From: a bacterium
GTDB lineage: Bacteria > Verrucomicrobiota > Verrucomicrobiia > Limisphaerales > UBA11358
DNA length: 9,267 nucleotides
Assembly: GCA_021781185.1 (NCBI GenBank)
Contig: JAJXXI010000105.1
Location: 1 to 9,267 of the forward strand
Direction: 5' to 3'
Shown: positions 1 through 6,147 of the stretch, in pieces
How positions within the stretch are numbered: position 1 is the stretch's first letter
Layout of the letters: each line of letters begins with the position of its first letter
Notes under the pieces: model-generated
The model's database searches: none
Told to the model about the DNA's origin: nothing
What the model saw: the letters and a program-made list of their open reading frames with translations, nothing else
Made by a program: the position numbers and the translations under genes

Positions 1-533
1 GCGCGATCCTGCACCCATTTGGCCACGTCCGTGTCCGCCGGGCCGCCGTTGGTGGGGTTGTATTTAAAACCGCCGTCCTGCGGCGGATTGTGCGAGGGCG
101 TGATCACGATGCCGTCGGCGAGACCGGTTTTGCGACCGTGATTGTGAACCAGAATGGCGCGGGAAATCACCGGCGTCGGCGTGGCGCCGTCGTCTGTCTG
201 AATGACCGTCTGAACCCCATTGGCCGCGAGCACTTCGAGCGCGGTGCGCTGGGCGGGCGCGGACAACGCATGGGTGTCCTTGCCCATGAACAGCGGACCG
301 TTGGTGCCTTGTCGGACGCGGAACTCACAAATCGCCTGCGAAATGGCGAAGATGTGCGCCTCGGTAAATGTGCCGTCGAAGGACGTGCCGCGATGCCCGC
401 TGGTGCCAAAGCCGACCAGTTGGTTTGGATTCGACGTGTCCGGCCGGCGTTCGTAATAATTGCGTTCGAGCCGGGCCAGATCCACCAGCATTGATTTTGG
501 CGCCGGTTTGCCGGCAAGAGGAGAAAGCGGCAT
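1..533 (-). CDS. pgm: Phosphoglucomutase (alpha-D-glucose phosphate-specific), 5' part, cut by window edge
   Basis: Interconverts glucose 1-phosphate and glucose 6-phosphate in the cytoplasm, linking glycogen and sugar-nucleotide metabolism to glycolysis. About 177 residues are visible of the roughly 550 usual for this family. The reverse strand reads [20 protein letters not shown], then GTSGHRG (residues 43-49), GKDTHALS (84-91), EVLAANGV (100-107) and the active-site loop [17 protein letters not shown] (144-160), whose Ser147 is the expected phosphoserine. This order and wording closely match the bacterial Pgm type of E. coli rather than generic phosphomannomutases. The ATG at 533 is the first start after an in-frame stop at 537-539, and AAAGGAA lies about 8 bases upstream as a good ribosome binding site. 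A tRNA-Thr gene ends 50 bp upstream on the same strand with no clear terminator between, so read-through or a short private promoter is possible. Confidence 0.95.
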   Translation of the reverse strand, partial: MPLSPLAGKPAPKSMLVDLARLERNYYERRPDTSNPNQLVGFGTSGHRGTSFDGTFTEAHIFAISQAICEFRVRQGTNGPLFMGKDTHALSAPAQRTALEVLAANGVQTVIQTDDGATPTPVISRAILVHNHGRKTGLADGIVITPSHNPPQDGGFKYNPTNGGPADTDVAKWVQDR

Positions 534-583
534 TTTTCAAATTCCTTTCAAATATTCATGGCTCCCGGTCAAAGGGGGAAAAG

Positions 584-658
584 TGGAGCCAGTTGTCGGA
601 TTTGAACCGACGACCGACGGTTTACAAAACCGTTGCTCTACCACTGAGCTAAACTGGC
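584..658 (-). tRNA. tRNA-Thr (anticodon UGU), CCA encoded
   Basis: Complete cloverleaf of 75 nt on the reverse strand. The 7-bp acceptor stem is GCCAGTT/AACTGGC, the D-arm GCTC...GAGC, the anticodon stem ACGGT/ACCGT around loop TTTGTAA (anticodon TGT, decoding ACA), and the T-arm GTCGG-TTCGAAT-CCGAC. The discriminator is U73 and the CCA tail is encoded. U73 is unremarkable for tRNA-Thr in bacteria other than enterics. A candidate promoter lies just upstream (669-697), and pgm begins 50 bp downstream. Confidence 0.96.
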
Positions 659-948
659 TTTCAATGACATTATGAATAATGTTGCATCCCGCGACAGCAT
701 CCATTGGGCTGTTTGGTAGTTGAACGACCGCTCAATTACTCAATTGATTAGCGCTGCCGACCAAGCCAGCATTGGTTACGAATGTCGAAAACAACACTCT
801 GGGTAGCAAAGCCGTTTCGCCTCGGTTCGTCAAGACGAACATCCCGAATTTGGTCAAACTTAAGCCAATGAAAACCTATTGTATTCTCAAAGCGATATTG
901 AAATGAATGTTAAATTCAGTGTGAGTTTCGTCCGTGGCTAAATTTCAA
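659..948. other. Gene-free stretch between tRNA-Thr and the hemG stub
   Basis: About 290 bases without a plausible reading frame on either strand. It looks more AT-rich than the flanking genes, especially over 840-948. It contains a tandem heptamer CTCAATT (731-737 and 739-745) and the 8-base palindrome TCAATTGA (740-747), both small enough to be chance. If the stub at 949 was once the start of hemG, the original hemG promoter should lie here, but I see no convincing -35/-10 pair. Confidence 0.5.
669..697 (-). promoter_or_regulatory. Candidate sigma70-type promoter for tRNA-Thr
   Basis: On the reverse strand CATAAT (674-669) matches five of six bases of TATAAT and is followed about 10 bases later by the mature tRNA 5' end, giving a leader of a few nucleotides. 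CTGTCG (697-692) sits 17 bases upstream as a poor -35 (three of six). The call rests mostly on the -10 and its spacing to the tRNA. Confidence 0.3.
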
Positions 949-1026
949 ATGAAATCCGTCGCAATCATTGGCGCTGGCATCACGGGGTTGACCAGCCGTT
1001 GCAAAACGCCAGAAAACCCAGTATAA
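949..1026 (+). pseudogene. Truncated hemG start (25-codon stub), duplicate of the intact hemG N-terminus
   Basis: The frame from ATG 949 reads MKSVAIIGAGITGLT and then runs into unrelated residues and a TAA at 1024-1026. These 15 residues are the FAD-binding GxGxxG start of a HemY-type protoporphyrinogen oxidase. They match residues 4-17 of the intact hemG beginning at 1562, with one change, Ala for Ser inside the glycine motif. At DNA level 952-993 and 1571-1612 agree at 36 of 42 positions by eye. Four of the six differences are silent third-position changes and two fall in the Ala/Ser codon. That pattern suggests the stub diverged while still coding, then lost its remainder. The rest of the oxidase is absent, so it cannot be functional. 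It could alternatively act as a short upstream open frame ending 6 bases before the antitoxin start. Confidence 0.75.
952..993 (+). repeat. Direct repeat copy A (hemG codons 4-17), left border of the toxin-antitoxin cassette
   Basis: A 42-base stretch encoding KSVAIIGAGITGLT, matched in the same orientation 619 bases downstream at 1571-1612 (36 of 42 identical by eye). Similarity falls off after ACC at 991-993, although a weak gapped match (AAAACGC) may continue for a few bases. The two copies bracket the promoter, antitoxin and toxin. Confidence 0.8.
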
Positions 1027-1027
1027 A
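999..1027 (+). promoter_or_regulatory. Candidate promoter of the toxin-antitoxin-hemG operon, leaderless arrangement
   Basis: TTGCAA (999-1004, four of six of TTGACA) and TATAAA (1022-1027, five of six of TATAAT) are separated by exactly 17 bases. Only 5 bases separate the -10 from the antitoxin ATG at 1033, so initiation at the usual distance would fall on or within two bases of the A of ATG. That predicts a leaderless mRNA, which fits the absence of a spaced Shine-Dalgarno sequence (only AGG directly next to the ATG). The promoter lies wholly between the hemG stub homology and the antitoxin, so it appears to be part of the inserted cassette. Confidence 0.45.
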
Positions 1028-1032
1028 CAGGC

Positions 1033-1251
1033 ATGAAGTCGGACGATTTAATCACGGTTGGCCTGGACATCCTTGGCGGCACGCCGGTGTTCAAAGGGAC
1101 TCGCGTGCCGGTCAAAACGCTTTTCGACTACCTTGAAGATAATTATTCGCTCGACGCATTTTTGGAATGTTTTCCGTCCGTTACCCGCGCAATGGCCTGC
1201 CAAATTTTGGAGCGGTCGGAATTGGCGCTGCTTGAGCCGGCCGCAGCATGA
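1033..1251 (+). CDS. DUF433 family protein, probable antitoxin
   Basis: A 72-residue protein with the family signature GGTPVFKGTRVPVKTLFDYL (residues 15-34), followed by YSLDAFLECFPSVTRAMACQILE (an acidic helix and the FPSV turn typical of DUF433). Length is normal for the family. DUF433 proteins are small helix-turn-helix-like proteins regularly encoded just before a DUF5615 PIN-like partner, and the pair is regarded as a VapBC-like toxin-antitoxin module. In that model this protein binds and neutralises the toxin and represses its own promoter (family knowledge, not shown here). The stop overlaps the next start as ATGA (1248-1251), indicating translational coupling. A candidate promoter immediately upstream suggests leaderless translation. 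The module lies between a broken and an intact hemG start, consistent with insertion as a cassette. Confidence 0.88.
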   Translation: MKSDDLITVGLDILGGTPVFKGTRVPVKTLFDYLEDNYSLDAFLECFPSVTRAMACQILERSELALLEPAAA

Positions 1252-1565
1252 AAATCTTGCAGGATGAATGCGTGCCATGGCCGATGCACCGGCTGCTGAT
1301 CGGCCCTGAATGCCGCACAGCGCAGCAATGCGGCTGGGGCGGCATCAAGGACGGTCGGTTGCTGCAACGCGCGGAAAATGAATTCGGCCTGTCCATCACC
1401 TCGGATTCAAACCTGCGCTACCCGCAAAATCTCGCCGGTCGAAAAATTGCGATTTTGGAACTTTCCAACAACAAACTGCGGCGCATTGAAACGGCGGTTG
1501 ATACGTTGCGCGCATCGGCCCAATCCATAAATCCCGGCGAATTTCGGCAACTGGAAATACCATGA
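1248..1565 (+). CDS. DUF5615 family PIN-like protein, probable toxin
   Basis: A 105-residue protein beginning MKILQDECVPWP, with the acidic pair Asp6-Glu7 that heads PIN-like nuclease folds, then GWGGIKDGRLLQRAE (residues 29-43), SITSDSNLRYPQNLAGRKIA (49-68) containing Asp53, and a C-terminal helix ending in FRQLEIP. This arrangement is the DUF5615/Mut7-C-like branch of PIN domains, the usual partner of DUF433 antitoxins. The expected activity is metal-dependent RNA cleavage, by analogy with VapC; the substrate is unknown. Gln5 replaces the more common hydrophobic residue before Asp6. I see no frameshift or loss of key acidic residues, so it looks intact. Its start overlaps the antitoxin stop by four bases, and its own TGA (1563-1565) overlaps the hemG ATG (1562-1564), so toxin, antitoxin and oxidase should share one transcript. 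Confidence 0.87.
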   Translation: MKILQDECVPWPMHRLLIGPECRTAQQCGWGGIKDGRLLQRAENEFGLSITSDSNLRYPQNLAGRKIAILELSNNKLRRIETAVDTLRASAQSINPGEFRQLEIP

Positions 1566-2959
1566 ATCCGAAATCCGTCGCCATCATTGGATCCGGCATC
1601 ACCGGATTGACCGCTGCGTTTAATCTAAAACGCAAAGGCGTGCCGGTCACGGTTTATGAGGCGGGCGGACGTGTCGGCGGTGTAATTCAATCTATTCGTA
1701 AAGATGGATTTCTCGCTGAATTCGGACCGAATACCATTCTCGAAACGTCGCCGAAAATCGCGCAACTCATCCGCGATGCCGGACTCGAATCGCGCAAGCT
1801 CGCTACGGATCCGAAAGCGGAGGCGCGATATGTCGTGCGCTACGGTCGTCCGATTGAAATGCCCGGCAATCCGCTGGGATTTTTCATGACGCCGTTGTTC
1901 ACCGCCAAAGCCAAGTTCGCCGTGCTGCGCGAGCCGTTCATCAAGCCGCGCCGCGATGGCGTGGAGGAGAGCATCGGGCAGTTTGTCGTGCGGCGGTTCA
2001 ACCAGGAATTTCTCGATCACGCGATTGACGCGCTGGTGGCCGGTATTTATGCGGGCGATCCGAACAAGCTGTCGCTGCCACACGCCTTTCCCAAGCTGAA
2101 GGCGCTGGAAGATCATTACGGTTCAATGATCAAAGGCCAGATTTTTGGCGCGAGCGACCGCAAAAAATCCGGCGAGGTGGCGAAGGATCGCGCGGCGAAA
2201 TTCTCTTTTGACGAAGGTTTGCAGGTGTTGCCGGACACGCTGGCCACGCTGCTCGGCGATTCGCTCAACCTAAATACGCCGGTCACCAAGCTGACGCAAA
2301 CGGACAACGGCTGGCGCGTGACGACCGCAAACGCTGAAAAGGAATTCGGCGCGGTGGTTTATTGCGGCACGGCGTATCGGCTGGCGGAATTGGAAATTGA
2401 GAGCGGCAGGACGGCGCACCAATGCCGCCCCACCGGGACATTTTCCGAAATCAGCTATCCGCCGGTGGGTGCGGTGGTATTGGGCTTCCGGCGCGAGGAT
2501 GTGGCGCATTCGTGTGAAGGTTTTGGCATGTTGATTCCGAAGATCGAAGGATTCAAGATTCTCGGCACAATTTTCTCGTCGTCCCTGTTTCCAAACCGTG
2601 CGCCGGCGGGGCATGTCACGCTGACGAGTTACATTGGTGGCGCGCGTTATCCGGAGCTTGGAATGCTGCCGCCAGATAAGCTTGTCGGGCTGACGCTGGA
2701 GGATTTGCGCAAGCTGCTCGGTATTCGTGGTGAACCTGTGTTTGCGCACACGAAAAGCTGGCCCAAGGCGATTCCACAATACAACGTCGGCTACGGCAAA
2801 TACCGCGAGCTATTGACTGAAATTGAAGCCCGGTCGCCCAACCTTTTTTTCGCCGGCCATTATCGCGACGGAGTCTCGCTGGGGGATTCGATCGTCTCCG
2901 GGGTGAACATCGCGGAGCGGGTTGAAAAAAATTTCCAAACCACGTCTGGACGCGGATGA
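1562..2959 (+). CDS. hemG: Protoporphyrinogen/coproporphyrinogen oxidase, HemY-type flavoprotein
   Basis: An FAD- and oxygen-dependent oxidase of late heme synthesis, converting protoporphyrinogen IX to protoporphyrin IX (or coproporphyrinogen III to coproporphyrin III if the organism uses the coproporphyrin route). The 465-residue length is normal. The N-terminus has the dinucleotide fold VAIIGSGITGL (residues 6-16), acidic Glu33 for the ribose, and GGRVGG (35-40). The C-terminus has the second FAD motif FFAGHYRDGVSLGDSIVSG (429-447). The sequence belongs to the HemY/CgoX family, not the small flavodoxin-like HemG of E. coli; hemG is used here in the broad annotation sense. The ATG overlaps the toxin stop (ATGA), and no strong Shine-Dalgarno site is present, so translation probably depends on coupling. 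A truncated second copy of its first codons sits at 949. hemH follows 75 bp downstream. Confidence 0.94.
   Translation: MNPKSVAIIGSGITGLTAAFNLKRKGVPVTVYEAGGRVGGVIQSIRKDGFLAEFGPNTILETSPKIAQLIRDAGLESRKLATDPKAEARYVVRYGRPIEMPGNPLGFFMTPLFTAKAKFAVLREPFIKPRRDGVEESIGQFVVRRFNQEFLDHAIDALVAGIYAGDPNKLSLPHAFPKLKALEDHYGSMIKGQIFGASDRKKSGEVAKDRAAKFSFDEGLQVLPDTLATLLGDSLNLNTPVTKLTQTDNGWRVTTANAEKEFGAVVYCGTAYRLAELEIESGRTAHQCRPTGTFSEISYPPVGAVVLGFRREDVAHSCEGFGMLIPKIEGFKILGTIFSSSLFPNRAPAGHVTLTSYIGGARYPELGMLPPDKLVGLTLEDLRKLLGIRGEPVFAHTKSWPKAIPQYNVGYGKYRELLTEIEARSPNLFFAGHYRDGVSLGDSIVSGVNIAERVEKNFQTTSGRG
1571..1612 (+). repeat. Direct repeat copy B (hemG codons 4-17), right border of the cassette
   Basis: Functional partner of the repeat at 952-993, lying inside the intact hemG and encoding KSVAIIGSGITGLT. 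It starts 9 bases after the hemG ATG, which itself overlaps the toxin stop, so the cassette ends almost exactly at the start of the gene. Confidence 0.8.
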
Positions 2960-3034
2960 ACCCGGTTTTTATTCTTCCGCACCGGAGGCCGGATTTCAGC
3001 CGTGTTCACCGGTGTTAACCCGGGGTAAATTTTT

Positions 3035-4048
3035 ATGAGCAAAGCCATTTTACTGGTCAACCTTGGTTCGCCCGATTCGCCGTCGGTGCCGGATGTGCGG
3101 CGTTATCTGAATGAATTCCTGATGGACGGACGCGTGATTGATGCGCCGTGGCTGGTGCGGCGGTTCGTGGTGGGGATGATTTTGATCAACCGCCCGAAGG
3201 AATCCGCTCATGCCTACGAAAAAGTCTGGACGAAGGAAGGCTCGCCACTGGTGGTCACGAGCCGGCACGTCCAGGAACTGCTGCAAAAGCGCGTCAGCGT
3301 GCCGGTGGAGCTGGCGATGCGGTATCAAAAACCCTCCATTGAATCCGCCGTGAAAAGTCTGGCGGCAAAGAGGGCGACGGAGGTTTTGCTCATCCCGCAG
3401 TTTCCGCATTATGCGATGTCCAGCTACGAAACAGCGGTGGTGCGCGTGCAGGAAGTCGTCGCCAAACTCGCGCCGCAAATGAAGCTGGTCGTGCAACCGC
3501 CGTATTACAGCGATCCCGATTACATTGCGGCCTTGGCGGCAAGCGCGGCGGAGTATCTCAAGAAAGATTACGACCATCTGCTGTTCAGCTTTCACGGCAT
3601 CCCGGAGCGGCACATCAAGAAATCGGACACGACCGGCTGCCATTGCCTGGCCACGCCAAACTGCTGTGAGACGCCCAATCCGGCGCTGGCGACGTGTTAC
3701 CGCGCGCAGTGCTTCAGGACGGCGGCGTTGTTCATTGAAAAGGCGGGCGTGCCGGCGGGCAAATGGTCGGTTTCGTTCCAGTCGCGATTGGGAAAAGACC
3801 CCTGGCTGAAACCCTACACGGATTATGAGCTGCCGCGGCTGGCGACGGAAGGCAAAAAGAAGATGCTCGTGATTTGTCCGGCGTTCGTCTCGGACTGCCT
3901 GGAGACGATCGAGGAAATCGGCATTCGCGGTTGCGCGGAATTCATGGCCGGGAACGGCCGGGAGTTCACACGCATCCCGTGCATGAACGAGCATCCGGCG
4001 TGGATGGACGCGCTGGAAAAGATGACGGGGAAGTTTCTCGCACCGTGA
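3035..4048 (+). CDS. hemH: Ferrochelatase (HemH), with Cys-rich insert
   Basis: Inserts ferrous iron into protoporphyrin IX (or coproporphyrin III) to complete heme, acting directly after the upstream oxidase. The 337 residues open with AILLVNLGSPDSP (4-16). The catalytic motif FSFHGIPERH places the conserved His at 187, and the C-terminal FVSDCLETIEEIG contains the conserved acidic residues around Glu290-Glu294. Between them lies a cysteine-rich segment: Cys202, 204, 210, 211, 221 and 226. Such internal cysteines occur in several microbial ferrochelatases and have been shown in some to hold a [2Fe-2S] cluster; that this one does so is inference. GGGG at 3022-3025, 9 bases before the ATG, serves as ribosome binding site. 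It probably shares a transcript with hemG. The gene converges on the FHA gene, with 75 bp between the two stops. Confidence 0.95.
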   Translation: MSKAILLVNLGSPDSPSVPDVRRYLNEFLMDGRVIDAPWLVRRFVVGMILINRPKESAHAYEKVWTKEGSPLVVTSRHVQELLQKRVSVPVELAMRYQKPSIESAVKSLAAKRATEVLLIPQFPHYAMSSYETAVVRVQEVVAKLAPQMKLVVQPPYYSDPDYIAALAASAAEYLKKDYDHLLFSFHGIPERHIKKSDTTGCHCLATPNCCETPNPALATCYRAQCFRTAALFIEKAGVPAGKWSVSFQSRLGKDPWLKPYTDYELPRLATEGKKKMLVICPAFVSDCLETIEEIGIRGCAEFMAGNGREFTRIPCMNEHPAWMDALEKMTGKFLAP

Positions 4049-4123
4049 GCGGCGATTTCAGCCGCATCCACGCTGCAGGAGCGCCCGGTAACGAACGTGC
4101 TTCGGTGCCTGCATTGTTCCGGC

Positions 4124-4726
4124 TCAAACCCTTGGCCGCCCGCCGAATTTCAAGCGCACGGTATCCTGAAGGAAACCGAGGAAGCCTTTTTTCTTCACCG
4201 ACTGCTGCTCGACCTCAATGCGCTCACACGGGTTGTGGCACTTGATGCAGAGGTAATGCGGCTTGCCACCCTTGATGCGAATGATGCGCACACAGCCGCT
4301 GCACATGAGTTCACGACAATGCGGACATTCAAACGTGGCCAGATATTGCGGGTGACGCGGGCAGACGATTCCACCTGCGGGCAAAGCCTCGGGCGGCGGA
4401 GCGACCGTGCGTTCGATCACGGGAATGGCGATGTTAACTTCCGTGGATTCGACCAGCAGTTCCACACTGCCAAGCCTTACAACCTGCCGTGCTTCCAGCC
4501 ATACTTCACGGACGGGCTGGTCGTTGACGAATGTGCCGTTGGTGGAATGGCAGTCATGGAGAACGATGCCATCAACGGATACAATGAATTCGCAGTGGTG
4601 GGTGGAAATGGTGGGATGCTCCAGTTGAAACTCATTGTCCGGGCTGCGACCAACGCGATTCACCCCGAGGTGCAACGCCATGACCTGTAAATTCAAGCCC
4701 GTTGTTTGAACACACAATCTTGCCAT
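4124..4726 (-). CDS. FHA domain protein with C-terminal zinc-binding cysteine region
   Basis: A 200-residue protein in two parts. Residues about 5-95 are a forkhead-associated domain with the conserved phosphothreonine-binding residues Gly26-Arg27-Ser28, Ser41, His44 and Asn63-Gly64-Thr65. After a proline-rich linker (109-118), residues 122-167 carry spaced metal ligands: C122-x2-H125, C134-x2-C137, C142-x2-C145, C160-x2-C163 and C167, resembling a B-box-like zinc finger. The last 25 residues are basic and hydrophobic (VKKKGFLGFLQDTVRLKFGG), possibly membrane- or partner-binding. There is no membrane segment. FHA domains read phosphothreonine marks, so a role in Ser/Thr kinase signalling is likely, but no kinase is encoded in the window. 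It is the last gene of the reverse-strand run, 60 bp after the ferredoxin. The ATG at 4726 places the FHA first strand correctly. Confidence 0.88.
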   Translation of the reverse strand: MARLCVQTTGLNLQVMALHLGVNRVGRSPDNEFQLEHPTISTHHCEFIVSVDGIVLHDCHSTNGTFVNDQPVREVWLEARQVVRLGSVELLVESTEVNIAIPVIERTVAPPPEALPAGGIVCPRHPQYLATFECPHCRELMCSGCVRIIRIKGGKPHYLCIKCHNPCERIEVEQQSVKKKGFLGFLQDTVRLKFGGRPRV

Positions 4727-4786
4727 AAATATGCCTAGCCCATGACAAGCTGCGATAACGGCCGGGAAAGGCCAAGCAAAATGTCA

Positions 4787-5170
4787 TCACCGCATCGAAT
4801 TTTCTGCAAAAACAAATTCACTGACCGGTTTTCCACCAATGAGATGTTCCTGAATGATCCGCTCCAGCACGACCGGTGCGCAGGAGTGATACCAGGTGCC
4901 CTCCGGATAAACGACCGCGACCGGGCCACGCGTGCAGACGCGCAGGCAACTGGCTTTGCTGCGGTAAACCAGCGGTTGCGCGCCGACCAGGTTCAGTTCC
5001 TTGAGACGCTGCTTCAGATAATCCCAGGCGGCGAGTGTTTGCTCCTGCGGACAACAATTGGGCTTGTCTGCGTCCACGCACAGAAAGATGTGCCGGCGGT
5101 ATTTTTCCAGGCCAAGCGAGGCGACGGCGGCCTGCAATTCGGGATTCATGGAATTCATTCTTATCGTCAT
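4787..5170 (-). CDS. Thioredoxin-like [2Fe-2S] ferredoxin
   Basis: A small cytoplasmic electron carrier of the thioredoxin-fold ferredoxin family (COG3411-like, related to the NuoE-type domain). Counting from the chosen start, ligand cysteines are Cys31 with Cys39/Cys40 in [13 protein letters not shown], then Cys75 and Cys79 in [18 protein letters not shown]. The C-x7-C ... C-x3-C pattern and the following VYPEGTWY segment are diagnostic. The end [17 protein letters not shown] matches the family C-terminus. The start is uncertain. ATG 5170 is preceded at 6 bases by GAGG, while in-frame ATGs at 5158 and 5149 give shorter proteins beginning nearer the conserved part ([13 protein letters not shown] from 5149). 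A TTG at 5182 is also in frame. A hairpin overlaps the 5170 start. It lies 49 bp after the EamA gene and before the FHA gene, so co-transcription is likely. Its redox partner is unknown. Confidence 0.87.
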   Translation of the reverse strand: MTIRMNSMNPELQAAVASLGLEKYRRHIFLCVDADKPNCCPQEQTLAAWDYLKQRLKELNLVGAQPLVYRSKASCLRVCTRGPVAVVYPEGTWYHSCAPVVLERIIQEHLIGGKPVSEFVFAENSMR

Positions 5171-5198
5171 CCGCATCCTCAAAATCAGATGACGGATG
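5168..5198 (-). promoter_or_regulatory. Hairpin over the ferredoxin ribosome binding site
   Basis: In the reverse-strand transcript CATCCG-T-CATC (5198-5188) can pair with GATGCGGATG (5177-5168), giving ten base pairs with a single bulged base and a 10-nt loop. The GAGG ribosome binding site lies at the loop/stem edge, and the ATGs at 5176 and 5170 lie within the 3' arm. Such a fold could limit initiation at 5170 or favour the lower starts. It is a sequence observation only; regulation is inferred. Confidence 0.35.
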
Positions 5199-5218
5199 GC
5201 GATGGGGATGAAAGAATT

Positions 5219-6136
5219 TCAACGCATCAATGTCAAACCAATCACACCGCAGACGGCCACCACCGCGCCCACGAGCGCACGCAGGCCGATTTTTTCCTTT
5301 TCCACGATGCGGGTCATCGGCAGCAGGACGATGGGCGTGGTGGCAATGATGGCGGTGACGACGCCGGCCTGGGTGGTTTTGAGCGCCCATTGCATGCAGG
5401 TGACTCCCAGCGTCTGTCCGGCCAGCGCGTTGGCCAGCACCCACGGCCAGATGCGCCCCCATTTTTCCAGGGAGACCTGGAATGATTTTTTCTCCAGCCA
5501 GCCGCCGTGGGCGTGGGCGGGACGCCATTTGAACAGCAACAAGGCAATGGTGGGAATCAGGATGCCGCCCAACACGCGCTGGTAGCCGGTCGTGCCGGCG
5601 TCCACGCTGATCCCCTCCTCGGCGATGGTGGCATAGCCTTTGCGGATGATGACCGCGCCCAGCGCGCCGCCAAACGCGGCAAATCCACCCGCAATCAGAC
5701 CGATCTTCCAGTCCCGTGCAGAAATTTTCAAATGGTCATCGGGCGCGAGCGCGATGGCGACGCCGGCGAGAATGACTCCCACACACAGGATTTCCGGCCG
5801 GTTCAGCTTCGTGCCCAGCCAGAGCCATTCGATCAACGCGGCGAACGGCGCAGTGAGGCATTGCATGATCAGCACGGTGCGGCGGCTGCCCAGGCGGGGA
5901 AGCGCCTGAAAGTAGGCGGAGTCACCGATGCCGATGCCAAACAGGCCGCTCAACATGAACCATTCCGGGGCACCGGCAAATCCCCGGCCCCAGGTCCAGG
6001 CCCAGATGGTCAGGAAAATCGTGGCGAGCGTGATGCGCCAGAAATTGGCTTCAATTCCGCCGACTTGCCGGGACGTTCGGTAGCCGCAAATCGCGGAAGT
6101 GGCAAAGAGAAAGGTGGTAAGCAGCGCGGCGAACAT
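5219..6136 (-). CDS. EamA/DMT family inner-membrane transporter
   Basis: A 305-residue hydrophobic protein with the two-repeat EamA architecture of the drug/metabolite transporter superfamily, about ten membrane segments. The first repeat covers roughly residues 1-130 (FAALLTTFLFATSAICGYRT, GLFGIGIGDSAYFQALPRLG, APFAALIEWLWLGTKLNRPE). The second covers about 145-305 (IGLIAGGFAAFGGALGAVII, WVLANALAGQTLGVTCMQWA, TAIIATTPIVLLPMTRIVEKEKI). The E-W-L-W and I-V-E-K-E segments are the usual charged turns near the ends of each repeat. These proteins export or import small metabolites; the substrate cannot be read from sequence. The ATG at 6136 is 11 bp after the stop of the upstream winged-helix-like gene, so the two form one transcript. 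The GGAGG inside the end of that gene is about 14 bases away, a long but possible spacing. Confidence 0.88.
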   Translation of the reverse strand: MFAALLTTFLFATSAICGYRTSRQVGGIEANFWRITLATIFLTIWAWTWGRGFAGAPEWFMLSGLFGIGIGDSAYFQALPRLGSRRTVLIMQCLTAPFAALIEWLWLGTKLNRPEILCVGVILAGVAIALAPDDHLKISARDWKIGLIAGGFAAFGGALGAVIIRKGYATIAEEGISVDAGTTGYQRVLGGILIPTIALLLFKWRPAHAHGGWLEKKSFQVSLEKWGRIWPWVLANALAGQTLGVTCMQWALKTTQAGVVTAIIATTPIVLLPMTRIVEKEKIGLRALVGAVVAVCGVIGLTLMR

Positions 6137-6147
6137 CAGGAACGGGC

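Noticed and set aside
3007..3014. CACCGGTG palindrome between hemG and hemH as operator
   Set aside because: Eight bases is short, no second site is visible, and the flanking symmetry breaks immediately.
3050..3994. Long reverse-strand open frame (314 codons) opposite hemH
   Set aside because: Arg/His-rich translation with no family resemblance; it is the antisense shadow of a clear ferrochelatase.
4049..4065. GCGGC/GCCGC stem just after the hemH stop as terminator
   Set aside because: Only 5 bp with a 7-nt loop and no T-run on either strand; too weak to call in GC-rich sequence.
4742..5485. 247-codon forward frame across the ferredoxin and EamA 3' end
   Set aside because: Asp/Gly/His/Gln-rich shadow of two recognised reverse-strand genes.
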